A stretch of 64,000 bases of DNA from NCBI RefSeq assembly GCF_010730195.1, contig NZ_AP022613.1, positions 2,604,001 through 2,668,000 on the forward strand, read 5' to 3'. Source of the stretch: Mycobacterium conspicuum (lineage in GTDB: Bacteria; Actinomycetota; Actinomycetes; Mycobacteriales; Mycobacteriaceae). Every line of letters begins with the position of its first letter. Positions within the stretch are counted from its first letter, which is position 1. Shown here one piece after another: positions 1 to 8,187 of this stretch. The translations under genes were made by a program, and so were the position numbers. Below the pieces are notes generated by a model that had not been told where the DNA came from, searched no databases, and worked only from the letters and a program-made list of their open reading frames with translations.

Positions 1-204
1 CCGGGAAAGACGTTGCTGCGCTTGACCTTACACGAAGGCCGCAACCGCATCGTGCGCCGGATGCTGGCGGCGGCCGGTCACCCGGTGGAGGCGCTGGTGC
101 GCACCGATATCGGGGCGGTGACGCTGGGGGAGCAGCGCCCCGGCAGCATCCGGGCGCTGCGCCGCGACGAGATCGGCCAGCTGTACAAGGCGGTGGGGTT
201 GTGA
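1..204 (+). CDS. rRNA pseudouridine synthase, C-terminal end (partial)
   Basis: The gene enters from the left edge in frame 1 and ends at a TGA at 202-204. The visible 67 residues carry the segment LHEGRNRIVRRMLAAAGHPV, which is typical of the C-terminal part of the RsuA/RluB family of 23S/16S rRNA uridine isomerases (EGRNRxVRRM is conserved). Only the C-terminus is present, so the catalytic aspartate lies outside the window. The stop overlaps the GTG start of cmk by four bases, which implies one operon with cmk and der. In M. tuberculosis the same order is Rv1711-Rv1712-Rv1713 (from memory). Confidence 0.85.
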   Translation, partial: PGKTLLRLTLHEGRNRIVRRMLAAAGHPVEALVRTDIGAVTLGEQRPGSIRALRRDEIGQLYKAVGL

Positions 205-863
205 CGGTCGTCGTCGCCATCGACGGGCCGGCGGGCACCGGAAAGTCCTCCGTGTCAAAGGGATTGGCGCAAGAACTCGGCGCACGCTACCTGGACACCG
301 GGGCGATGTACCGCATGGTGACGCTGGCGGTGCTGCGCGCCGGAGTCGACCCAGACGATGCCGAGGCCGTCGGACGGATCGCGTCGACGGTGCAGATGTC
401 GGTGGACTACAACCCCAAGGGTGATCGCTATTGCCTTGCCGACGAGGATGTTTCGGCCGAGATTCGCGGCGATGCGGTCACCCGGGCGGTGTCGGCGGTG
501 TCGTCGGTTCCCGCGGTGCGTACCCGACTTGTCGAGCTGCAGCGCCGCATGGCCAACGGCGGCGGCAGCGTCGTGGTGGAGGGCCGCGACATCGGGACCG
601 TGGTGTTGCCCGACGCGCCGGTGAAGATCTTCTTGACGGCGTCGGCCGAAACCCGCGCGCGGCGCCGCAACGACCAGAACGTCGCGGCGGGCCTGCCCGA
701 CGACTACGAGGGGGTGCTGGCCGACGTGCGCCGCCGCGATCATCTCGATTCCACGCGTGCGGTGTCACCGCTGCGGGCGGCTGACGACGCCGTGGTCGTC
801 GACACCAGCGCCATGACCGAGGAAGCCGTGATCGCCCACCTACTGGAGTTGGTGAAGCAGTGA
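201..863 (+). CDS. cmk: cytidylate kinase
   Basis: This 220-residue protein phosphorylates CMP and dCMP to the diphosphates with ATP in the cytoplasm. The P-loop GPAGTGKSS lies at about residues 9-17, followed by YLDTGAMYR, the conserved CMP-binding stretch, and the segment VVEGRDIGTVV, which is a signature of bacterial Cmk. The length matches the family (about 220-230). The GTG start overlaps the stop of the upstream gene (GTGA), and its own stop overlaps the start of der, so the three genes are probably translationally coupled. Nothing looks damaged or unusual. Confidence 0.97.
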   Translation: MTVVVAIDGPAGTGKSSVSKGLAQELGARYLDTGAMYRMVTLAVLRAGVDPDDAEAVGRIASTVQMSVDYNPKGDRYCLADEDVSAEIRGDAVTRAVSAVSSVPAVRTRLVELQRRMANGGGSVVVEGRDIGTVVLPDAPVKIFLTASAETRARRRNDQNVAAGLPDDYEGVLADVRRRDHLDSTRAVSPLRAADDAVVVDTSAMTEEAVIAHLLELVKQ

Positions 864-2260
864 CCCACGACGGCACCTGGACCGACGAAAGCGACTGGGA
901 ACTCGGCGATTCGGACCTCGACGAGCTCGCTGAACAGGGACCGGCCCCAGTGCTGGCGATCGTGGGACGGCCCAACGTCGGCAAGTCGACGTTGGTCAAC
1001 CGCATCCTGGGCCGGCGCGAAGCGGTGGTGCAGGATGTCCCCGGCGTCACCCGCGACCGGGTCTCCTACGACGCGCTGTGGACCGGACGCCGGTTCGTCG
1101 TGCAGGACACCGGAGGCTGGGAGCCCGACGCCAAGGGCCTGCAACAGCTGGTGGCCGAGCAGGCGTCGGTGGCCATGCGCACCGCCGATGCGGTCATCTT
1201 GGTCGTCGATGCCACCGTCGGCGCCACCGCCGCCGACGAGGCCGCCGCCCGCATCCTGCTGCGCTCGGGTAAGCCAGTCTTCTTGGCCGCCAACAAGGTT
1301 GACAACGAGAAGGGCGAGGCGGACGCGGCGGCGCTGTGGTCACTGGGACTCGGCGAGCCGCACCCGGTCAGCGCGATGCACGGCCGCGGTGTCGCCGATC
1401 TGCTCGACGACGTGTTGGCCGAGCTGCCCGAGGTGTCCGAAGCCGCAGCGGTGAGTGGCGGACCGCGCCGGGTGGCGCTGGTCGGCAAGCCCAACGTCGG
1501 CAAGAGCTCGTTGCTGAACAAGCTGGCCGGCGATCAGCGATCAGTGGTGCACGACGTGGCGGGAACGACGGTCGACCCGGTGGACTCGCTGATCGAAATG
1601 GACGGCAAAATCTGGCGATTCATCGACACCGCGGGCCTGCGCCGCAAGGTGGGTCAGGCCAGCGGTCACGAGTTCTACGCCTCGGTGCGCACGCACGCGG
1701 CCATCGATTCGGCCGAGGTGGCAGTCGTGCTGATCGACGCGTCGGCGCCGTTGACCGAACAGGATCTGCGGGTGCTGTCGATGGTGATCGACGCAGGGCG
1801 GGCGCTGGTGCTGGCGTTCAACAAATGGGACCTGGTCGACGAGGATCGTCGCGATCTGCTGGAGCGCGAGATCGACCGTGAATTGGTGCAGGTGCGCTGG
1901 GCGCAACGGGTCAACATCTCCGCCAAGACAGGTCGGGCGGTGCAGAAACTGGTGCCGGCGATGGAGAACGCGCTGGAGTCGTGGGACACCAGGATCGCGA
2001 CCGGTCCTCTCAATACGTGGATCAAAGAGGTCGTCGCGGCCAACCCGCCGCCGGTGCGCGGCGGCAGGCAACCTCGCATCCTGTTCGCCACCCAAGCCAC
2101 GACGCGGCCGCCGACCTTCGTGCTGTTCACCTCCGGGTTTCTGGAGGCCGGCTACCGACGCTTCCTGGAGCGGCGGCTGCGCGAAACATTCGGGTTCCAG
2201 GGCAGCCCGATCCGCATCAATGTGCGAGTGCGCGAGAAACGCGGACCTAAGCGCCGCTAA
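860..2260 (+). CDS. der: ribosome-assembly GTPase Der (EngA)
   Basis: This 466-residue protein has two GTPase domains in tandem, the hallmark of Der/EngA, which helps assemble the 50S subunit. G1 motifs GRPNVGKS (about residue 37) and GKPNVGKS (about residue 210) are both intact. G3 motifs DTGG and DTAG and the NKxD motifs NKVD and NKWD follow each. The C-terminal KH-like domain ends in RVREKRGPKRR. An acidic N-terminal extension of about 25 residues (rich in D and E) is common in actinobacterial copies. The GTG start overlaps the cmk stop. No terminator-like hairpin is obvious in the 47 bp before the PE gene. Confidence 0.97.
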   Translation: MTHDGTWTDESDWELGDSDLDELAEQGPAPVLAIVGRPNVGKSTLVNRILGRREAVVQDVPGVTRDRVSYDALWTGRRFVVQDTGGWEPDAKGLQQLVAEQASVAMRTADAVILVVDATVGATAADEAAARILLRSGKPVFLAANKVDNEKGEADAAALWSLGLGEPHPVSAMHGRGVADLLDDVLAELPEVSEAAAVSGGPRRVALVGKPNVGKSSLLNKLAGDQRSVVHDVAGTTVDPVDSLIEMDGKIWRFIDTAGLRRKVGQASGHEFYASVRTHAAIDSAEVAVVLIDASAPLTEQDLRVLSMVIDAGRALVLAFNKWDLVDEDRRDLLEREIDRELVQVRWAQRVNISAKTGRAVQKLVPAMENALESWDTRIATGPLNTWIKEVVAANPPPVRGGRQPRILFATQATTRPPTFVLFTSGFLEAGYRRFLERRLRETFGFQGSPIRINVRVREKRGPKRR

Positions 2261-2307
2261 GGCTTATCCTCCGAAACAGTTATCTGGCACGAGGATCGGA
2301 GCCGCCG

Positions 2308-3741
2308 ATGTCGTATGTGATCGCAGCACCGGAGGCCATTGCCGCGGTGTCGGGGGATTTGACCGGGATCGGGGACGCGATCAAGGGTGCCGCGTCTGAC
2401 GCGGCGCCCTCGACAACGGCGATTGTCGCGGCGGCCGGCGACGAGGTGTCGGCGGCCATCACGAGTCTGTTTGGCAACTACGCCAAAGAATTTCAGACGC
2501 TGACCGCGCGAGCGACGCAATTTCACTCCGAGTTCGGCCATGCGCTGACCGCGGCTGCGACCAACTATGCGGCCGCCGAGGGGACGAATTTATCGCTGCT
2601 GGTGCGGGGGTTGCAGCAGCAGTTCTTCGACAAGGGCTTCTACTCGCCGTTTATCTATTTCACCGGGCACCCGCTGTTCGGTAACAAGGCTGTCGGGCCC
2701 GTCGTCACCGGCACCACCGGGCCGAGTCTGGGCGGCCGGCTAATCACCGGCTTCTTCAACGGGACTCTCGGCAACGGCAGCGGCGGTGTGACGCAGTCGA
2801 CCGGGACGCCCGGCGCGGTGACCGGGGTCCGCGAGGGCACCTCCTACCTGAACCTGTCGGTCGGTGCCAATGGCTATTCGGCCCCGGCGCGCTGGTACTT
2901 CCCGACGCAGGCCGACGGGACGGTGAATGCCCGCGGTGTCATCTATCTGTCGCACGGTTTCCTGGCAACGGGCGGCTATTACAGCCCGCTCGCGATCGCG
3001 CTGGCGGAAACCACCGACTGCATCGTGGTCACCCCCACCGTGTCGTCGCTTCCGCTGCCCGGCGGCGCCTGGATCAGCGGCACTCAGATGCAGCACGCCG
3101 TCGGCGAATTGTTTATCGGCAACGAGGCGGCGCTGAATCTCAGCGCGAGCCAGGCCGGCTACCACGGCACGCTGCCGCAAGAGTTTGTGATTTCCGGGCA
3201 TTCGGCCGGCGGCGGCCTCGCCACGGCGGCGGGCGGCGACTACGTCAAGGCCCTGGGGGCGGACATCGCCGACAACCACCTGCTCGGTGTGGTGATGTTC
3301 GACGGCGTCGCGACCAATGCCGGAAGCTTCGCGCCGTCGATCGCCAGCCTGCAGACGTTGAACATCCCGGACTACACGATCGCTGCGCCGCCCCAGATGT
3401 TGAATGCATACGGCGTCACCACCAACCAACTCGTCAGCCTGTACCCGAACCAGTTTGTCGGGGTGGAGCTGGCCAACGGTTCGCATGTCGATTCGATGCT
3501 CGGCGACAAGCCCGTCATCGACTTCGCCTCCCAGCTGGCCACCAGGTTCTCGCCCGGCGGCAACACCGCCGCCGTGTACACGCTCGCCGAGGGCTGGATC
3601 AACGACTTCTTCGCCGGTGGGGGGCCGAGCAACCCAATCAACGGGTTGTACGGAACCCCAACCGGCTATGAGCCCCCCGGCGGTCAGACGATCCCCCTTG
3701 GCCCGGCCACCGGGATCGTGCTGCCGGTGATTTCTTCCTAA
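2308..3741 (+). CDS. PE protein with C-terminal alpha/beta-hydrolase domain (copy 1)
   Basis: This 477-residue protein starts with a PE domain (residues 1-95: MSYVIAAPEA, then DEVSAAI at 45-51) that ends in a type VII secretion signal of the YxxxE form at Y87-E91. A glycine/threonine linker follows, and residues about 185-470 form a serine hydrolase: nucleophile elbow GHSAGG with Ser299, an acidic residue in MFDG (D332) and His393 in NGSHVDSM are a plausible triad. By family knowledge PE domains direct export through ESX-5, so the enzyme probably acts at the cell surface or outside. The layout recalls LipY (PE-lipase), but the hydrolase domain is of a different, chlorophyllase/PET-hydrolase-like type. 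Substrate unknown. The ATG follows a GGATCGGA ribosome-binding site. Confidence 0.9.
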   Translation: MSYVIAAPEAIAAVSGDLTGIGDAIKGAASDAAPSTTAIVAAAGDEVSAAITSLFGNYAKEFQTLTARATQFHSEFGHALTAAATNYAAAEGTNLSLLVRGLQQQFFDKGFYSPFIYFTGHPLFGNKAVGPVVTGTTGPSLGGRLITGFFNGTLGNGSGGVTQSTGTPGAVTGVREGTSYLNLSVGANGYSAPARWYFPTQADGTVNARGVIYLSHGFLATGGYYSPLAIALAETTDCIVVTPTVSSLPLPGGAWISGTQMQHAVGELFIGNEAALNLSASQAGYHGTLPQEFVISGHSAGGGLATAAGGDYVKALGADIADNHLLGVVMFDGVATNAGSFAPSIASLQTLNIPDYTIAAPPQMLNAYGVTTNQLVSLYPNQFVGVELANGSHVDSMLGDKPVIDFASQLATRFSPGGNTAAVYTLAEGWINDFFAGGGPSNPINGLYGTPTGYEPPGGQTIPLGPATGIVLPVISS

Positions 3742-3775
3742 AGCCCGCTTTGCCGTTGACGATTGGGGGGCACCG

Positions 3776-5200
3776 GTGTCGTCGTACGTGATCGCAGGAC
3801 CCGAGGCACTTGCCGCGGTATCGGGGGACGTGAGGGGAATCGGGGAGGCGATCAAGGCGGCGGCCGCCGAGGCGGCGCCCTCGACGACGGGCATTGTCGC
3901 CGCGGCGCACGATGAGGTGTCGGCGGCCGTCACGCGTTTCTTCGGCCGCTACGGCGAAACATTTCAGACGCTGACCGCGCAGGCGACTCGGTTTCACACC
4001 GAGTTTGCGGATGCGCTGAGCGGCGCTGGGACGACGTATGCGGCCGCCGAAGCCTCGAATGCGTCGCTGTTGGTGCGGGGTCTACAGCAGCAGTTCTTCG
4101 ACAAGGGGGTCTTTTCCCCCTTCATCTATCTGACCGGGCAACCGCTCTTCGGTAAGCAAGCCGTCGGGCCCGTGGTCACCGGGAGAACCGGGCCCAGCCT
4201 GGGTGGCCGGCTGCTGAGTGGCCTCTTCAACGGCAGCCTCGGCACCGGCAGCGGCGGCGTGACGCAGTCGACCGGGACGCCCGGCGCGGTGACCGGGGTG
4301 ACCGAGGGGACCTCCTACCTGAACATTCCGGTTGGTCCCCATGGCTATTCGGCCCCGGCGCGCTGGTACTTCCCGACGCAGGCCGACGGAACGGTGAATG
4401 CCCGCGGTGTCATCTATCTACAGCACGGCTCGCCGGGAACCGGCGGCTGGTACAGCGATCTGGCGATTCAGCTCGCCGAGCGGACCGACTGCATCGTGGT
4501 CACCCCGACGGTGTCGTCGGTGTTCCTGCCGAACGGCGCCTGGCTGAACGGCGCGCAGATGCAGCAAGCCGTCGGCTCGTTGTTCCTGGGCAACGAGGCG
4601 GCGCTGAACGCCAGCGCGAACCAGGCCGGCTACCACGGCACGCTGCCGCAAAGCTTCGTGATTTCTGGGCATTCCGCCGGCGGCGCCTTCGCCACGGAGG
4701 CCGGCGGCGACTACATCGCCGACCTGGCCGGAAACCCCGCCGACAACCACCTTCTCGGGGTGGTGATGTTCGACGGCGCCGGAAACAACTCCACCGGCTT
4801 CGCGTCCGGGATCGCCAGCCTGAAGACGATGAACATCCCCGACTACACGATCGCCTCGCCGCCGCAGCTCGAGAACGGTTTCGGTGAAACCACGAATCAA
4901 CTGGTGCATTTGTACCCGGGGCAGTTCGTCGGGGTCGAGATGGTCCACGGCTCGCATGTCGACTCGATGCTGGGCGATCACCCCCTCGTCGACGTCGCCG
5001 CCCAGCTGGCAACGAAGATCTCCCCGGGGGGCGACACGGCGGCCGTGTACACCCTGTCCGCCGGCTGGATCAACGACATGTTCGCCGGGGCGGGGCCGAC
5101 CGACCCGATATTCGGGTTGTACGGGACGCCCGGCGGCTACCAGGCCCCCGGTGGCCAGGCGATCCCCCTGGGCCCGGCGACCGGGATCGTGCTGCCGTAA
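3776..5200 (+). CDS. PE protein with C-terminal alpha/beta-hydrolase domain (copy 2)
   Basis: This 474-residue tandem paralogue of the preceding gene starts 34 bp after it at a GTG. It has the same plan: PE domain to about residue 95 with YAAAE as the secretion signal, then a hydrolase with GHSAGG (Ser near 300), MFDG and HGSHVDSM. The two proteins differ in the middle of the PE domain and around the entrance to the active site (for example HGFLATGGYY in copy 1 against HGSPGTGGWY in copy 2), so they may have different substrates or regulation. Copy 2 ends at GIVLP, whereas copy 1 has four more residues. Probably co-transcribed with copy 1. Confidence 0.9.
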   Translation: MSSYVIAGPEALAAVSGDVRGIGEAIKAAAAEAAPSTTGIVAAAHDEVSAAVTRFFGRYGETFQTLTAQATRFHTEFADALSGAGTTYAAAEASNASLLVRGLQQQFFDKGVFSPFIYLTGQPLFGKQAVGPVVTGRTGPSLGGRLLSGLFNGSLGTGSGGVTQSTGTPGAVTGVTEGTSYLNIPVGPHGYSAPARWYFPTQADGTVNARGVIYLQHGSPGTGGWYSDLAIQLAERTDCIVVTPTVSSVFLPNGAWLNGAQMQQAVGSLFLGNEAALNASANQAGYHGTLPQSFVISGHSAGGAFATEAGGDYIADLAGNPADNHLLGVVMFDGAGNNSTGFASGIASLKTMNIPDYTIASPPQLENGFGETTNQLVHLYPGQFVGVEMVHGSHVDSMLGDHPLVDVAAQLATKISPGGDTAAVYTLSAGWINDMFAGAGPTDPIFGLYGTPGGYQAPGGQAIPLGPATGIVLP

Positions 5201-5291
5201 TCCCGCGATGCGGCCACTGCGCTCTGCATCACAGGAATATTGCTTGACTTGGCGGCCGCCCGCGCCTAACGTCCTCTCGTATAACGAATTG

Positions 5292-5315
5292 ATAATTCCG
5301 TATTGCGGGAATTAT
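5292..5315. promoter_or_regulatory. palindromic operator candidate in front of the BKACE operon
   Basis: An exact 8-bp inverted repeat, ATAATTCC at 5292-5299 and GGAATTAT at 5308-5315, with an 8-bp spacer, lies in a locally AT-rich stretch just before the first gene of the operon. The last gene but one of the operon encodes an IclR regulator, a family that often binds short palindromes of this sort near its own promoter. Assigning the site to that regulator is inference. Confidence 0.5.
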
Positions 5316-5328
5316 GTGGAGGTCAACG

Positions 5329-6096
5329 GTGACGGCGGCGGAGCGCTTCAGCGTGCGGGGCAAGTCGATACTGATCACCGGCGCGAGCGGTGCACTGGGC
5401 AGCGTCGCTGCCCGAGCGTTGGCCGACGCGGGAGCTCGGCTAATACTCGCTGGCGGTAACGCCGCGGGCCTGACCGAACTCGGCCTCGATGACGCCGTGC
5501 TGGTGACCCGGCGCCCCGACACCCCCGCCGACGCCGCGGCCATGGTCGAGGCGGTCGTCTCCCGCCACGGCGGCCTCGACGGGGTTCTGGTGGCGTCGGG
5601 GATGAACCACGTCGCGCCCATCACCGAGATGGCCGTCGAGGATTTCGACAAGGTAATGAGCGCCAACGCGCGGGGAGCCTGGCTGGTGTGCCAGGCGGCC
5701 GGGCGGGTGCTGCTCGATCAGGGCAGGGGAGGCAGCGTGGTACTCGTCTCGTCGGTCCGCGGCTCGCTCGGCCACCCCGCCGGCTACACCGCCTATTGCC
5801 CGTCAAAGGCGGCCACCGACCTGCTGGCCAAGAGCCTGGCGGCAGAGTGGGGCGGGGCCGGTATCCGCGTAAATGCGCTTGCTCCAACGGTTTTCCGGTC
5901 CGAAGTGACCGAATGGATGTTTGCCGACGACGACAAGGGGCGCGCCACCCGTGAGGCGATGTTCGCGCGAATTCCGTTGCGCCGCTTCGCTGAACCGGAG
6001 GACTTCGTTGGCGCCTTGATCTATCTGCTCAGCGATGCGTCGAGCTTCTTCACCGGCCAGGTGATGTATCTGGACGGCGGGTACACGGCATGCTGA
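5329..6096 (+). CDS. SDR-family oxidoreductase (Rv1714-like)
   Basis: A 255-residue classical short-chain dehydrogenase. The cofactor motif TGASGALG is at residues 17-24 and the catalytic pair YxxxK at Y156/K160 (YCPSK). The GTG at 5329 is chosen over the in-frame ATG at 5314 because GGAGG lies at 5318-5322 with good spacing, and because the ATG falls inside the palindrome. First gene of an operon in which each gene overlaps the next by a few bases. In the pathway it probably oxidises a hydroxyl group, possibly to feed the downstream beta-keto acid cleavage enzyme. Substrate unknown. Confidence 0.88.
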   Translation: MTAAERFSVRGKSILITGASGALGSVAARALADAGARLILAGGNAAGLTELGLDDAVLVTRRPDTPADAAAMVEAVVSRHGGLDGVLVASGMNHVAPITEMAVEDFDKVMSANARGAWLVCQAAGRVLLDQGRGGSVVLVSSVRGSLGHPAGYTAYCPSKAATDLLAKSLAAEWGGAGIRVNALAPTVFRSEVTEWMFADDDKGRATREAMFARIPLRRFAEPEDFVGALIYLLSDASSFFTGQVMYLDGGYTAC

Positions 6097-7007
6097 CTTC
6101 GGATTTCGGTTTCGCCCGCGCCGCGGTCGTCGGCGCCGGCCTGATGGGTAGCCGCATCGCGGGGGTGTTGGCCGCGGCCGGCCTGGATGTCGTCCTCACC
6201 GACACCAACACCCGTGTGTTGGACGACGCCGTGGCCGAGGCGAGCGAGGTGGCCGGTCCGGGGCGCGGCAAGGTGACCGCGGTCGCCGATCTGGCGGCGG
6301 CGGTGGGCGACGCCGATCTGGTCATCGAGGCGATCATCGAGGACCTCGCCATCAAGCAGGGCCTGTTCGAACGCTTGGCCGCGCTGGCACCATCTGCGGT
6401 GCTGGCGACCAACACCTCGGTGCTGCCGGTGGGTGCGGTCACCGAGCGGGTGCCCGACGGCGGCCGCGCGATTGGGATGCACTGGTGGAACCCGCCGGAT
6501 CTGATCCCGATCGTCGAGGTGGTGCCCAGCGCGCGGACCGCGGCGGCCACCGTGGACCGCGTCATGGGTTTTCTCGCGCACGCCGGCAAGACGCCGGTGC
6601 GGGTCGGGCGCGACGTCCCCGGCTTCATCGGGAACCGGCTGCAACACGCCCTGTGGCGCGAGGCGATCGCGCTGGTCGCCGAGGGCGTCTGCGACGCCGA
6701 GACCGTGGATCTGGTGGTACGCAACACGATTGGGCTGCGGCTGGCCACGCTAGGTCCCCTGGAAAATGCCGACTACGTCGGCCTGGACCTCACCCTGGCC
6801 ATTCACGAAGCGGTGATCCCCAGCCTCGACTCGCACCCCCATCCCAGCCCGCTGCTACGCGCCATGGTCGCCGACGGGCAACTCGGCGCGCGCACCGGCC
6901 ACGGCTTCCTCGACTGGCCCCAAGGCGCGCGCGAACGGGCCGCCGCGCGGTTGGCCGCACACATCACTAGTCAGCTCGAAAGCATTGCACTGGAAGGAAA
7001 GTCATGA
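6090..7007 (+). CDS. fadB3: 3-hydroxyacyl-CoA dehydrogenase family protein (FadB3-like)
   Basis: A 305-residue NAD-dependent dehydrogenase of the 3-hydroxyacyl-CoA dehydrogenase superfamily. The Rossmann motif GAGLMGS is at about residues 15-21, and HWWNPPDLIPIVEVVP and the C-terminal helical domain with GPLENADYVGLD are conserved family features. The length fits single-domain members such as M. tuberculosis FadB3 (Rv1715). The start overlaps the SDR stop by 7 bp. Next to a BKACE enzyme, such proteins (for example L-carnitine dehydrogenase) make the beta-keto acid by oxidising a 3-hydroxy acid; whether the true substrate here is a CoA ester or a free acid cannot be seen. Confidence 0.88.
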   Translation: MLTSDFGFARAAVVGAGLMGSRIAGVLAAAGLDVVLTDTNTRVLDDAVAEASEVAGPGRGKVTAVADLAAAVGDADLVIEAIIEDLAIKQGLFERLAALAPSAVLATNTSVLPVGAVTERVPDGGRAIGMHWWNPPDLIPIVEVVPSARTAAATVDRVMGFLAHAGKTPVRVGRDVPGFIGNRLQHALWREAIALVAEGVCDAETVDLVVRNTIGLRLATLGPLENADYVGLDLTLAIHEAVIPSLDSHPHPSPLLRAMVADGQLGARTGHGFLDWPQGARERAAARLAAHITSQLESIALEGKS

Positions 7008-7834
7008 GTTACACCTGGCCGCTGGGCGAAGCCGAATCGACGTTGGAGTTCTACGACCTGTCGCACCCGTGGGGCCACGGTCAGCCGGCGTGGCCGTACT
7101 TCGAGGACGTCAAGATCGAGCGCCTGCACAACATGGCCCGAAGCCGGGTGCTCACCCAAAAGATCACCACCGTCATGCATTCCGGGACCCACATCGACGC
7201 GCCGGCCCACGTCGTGGAAGGCACACCGTTCTTGCACGAGATCCCGTTGAGCGCGTTCTTCGGCACCGGAGTCGTGGTGTCGATCCCGAAGGATAAGTGG
7301 GGCGTCGTCACCGCCGAGGACCTGGAGAATGCGACAGCTTCGATCAGACCCGGTGACATCGTCATCGTCAACACCGGCTGGCACCACAAGTACGCCGACA
7401 GCGCCGAGTACTACGCCTATTCGCCGGGCTTTTACAAGGAAGCCGGCGAGTGGTTCGCCGCCAAGGGCGTCAAGGCCGTCGGCACCGACACCCAGGCCCT
7501 GGACCACCCGCTGGCCACCTCGATCGGCCCGCACGGTCCCGCCGAACATACCGGCGGCCTACTGCCTTGGGCGGTAAAGGAATACGAGCAGGAGACCGGG
7601 CGCAAGGTGCTCGACGATTTCCCCGAGTGGGAGCCGTGCCACCGGGCGATCCTGTCAAACGGCATCTATGGTTTTGAGAACGTCGGCGGCGAGCTGGACA
7701 AGGTCACCGGCAAGCGGGTCACCTTCGCCGCGTTCCCCTGGCGCTGGGTCGGCGGCGACGGCTGCATCGTGCGGCTGGTGGCGATCGTCGATCCCAGCGG
7801 CAGGTATCGCATCGAGACGGGTGAGGCGGCGTGA
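7004..7834 (+). CDS. cyclase family / metal-dependent hydrolase (Rv1716-like)
   Basis: A 276-residue protein of the cyclase/kynurenine-formamidase-like family (PF04199). The metal-binding motif HSGTHIDAPAH is at residues 59-69, with H63, D65 and H69 as expected ligands. Members hydrolyse cyclic or formylated amides, esters or lactones. The ATG overlaps the fadB3 stop (ATGA). Its position between a dehydrogenase and a BKACE suggests ring opening or amide hydrolysis within one catabolic route. The exact substrate is unknown. Confidence 0.88.
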   Translation: MSYTWPLGEAESTLEFYDLSHPWGHGQPAWPYFEDVKIERLHNMARSRVLTQKITTVMHSGTHIDAPAHVVEGTPFLHEIPLSAFFGTGVVVSIPKDKWGVVTAEDLENATASIRPGDIVIVNTGWHHKYADSAEYYAYSPGFYKEAGEWFAAKGVKAVGTDTQALDHPLATSIGPHGPAEHTGGLLPWAVKEYEQETGRKVLDDFPEWEPCHRAILSNGIYGFENVGGELDKVTGKRVTFAAFPWRWVGGDGCIVRLVAIVDPSGRYRIETGEAA

Positions 7835-8187
7835 CGATGAACCTGACGCGGGCTTCTGATGCTCCCGGTTACGTTGTCCCGCTGCACGACGGTGTGCACG
7901 CGGTGCGCCTGCAGGGCCACGAGGCCGGGCCCACCGAACGATTGTGGGTCGGCCTGTCGACTTACCGTCCCGGGGGGATCGCCCAGGCGGCTCCCGCCAA
8001 GGAGGAAACCGTCTACATCGTGATCGACGGTGAGCTTGTCGTAACCGCCGACGGTACGTCCACTGTGCTGGGCCGGTACGACAGTGTGCACTTCGCGAGG
8101 GGTGAGGTGCGATCCATCGAAAACCGTTCCGGCCGTGAGGCGGTGCTGCTGGTGGTCAGCGCCCACCCACAGGAGGAAGTGTCATGA
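7831..8187 (+). CDS. cupin-domain protein (Rv1717-like)
   Basis: A 118-residue single cupin. The beta-barrel motifs are visible: ETVYIVIDGELVVTADG, then a glycine turn at LGRYDSVHFARGEVRSIEN. The GTG at 7831 overlaps the preceding stop; an ATG two codons later is an alternative start. Many metal-binding histidines of classical cupins are not obvious, so it may bind a pathway intermediate or act as a small isomerase rather than a dioxygenase. It is co-transcribed with the cyclase and BKACE genes. Confidence 0.85.
   Translation: MTMNLTRASDAPGYVVPLHDGVHAVRLQGHEAGPTERLWVGLSTYRPGGIAQAAPAKEETVYIVIDGELVVTADGTSTVLGRYDSVHFARGEVRSIENRSGREAVLLVVSAHPQEEVS

Larger units (their letters stand above)
2308..5200 (+). 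repeat. tandem gene duplication of the PE-hydrolase
   Basis: The two PE-hydrolase genes form a direct repeat of about 1.43 kb. Some tracts are almost identical at the nucleotide level, for example around 2788-2826 against 4258-4296 and around 2871-2950 against 4341-4420, while the PE part and active-site entrance differ more. The patchwork suggests duplication followed by divergence with gene conversion in the middle. Confidence 0.85.

Noticed and set aside
2740..3933. A 397-codon minus-strand frame across the two PE-hydrolase genes
   Set aside because: Antisense of the PE genes, low-complexity residues, no start signal and spans the intergenic region.
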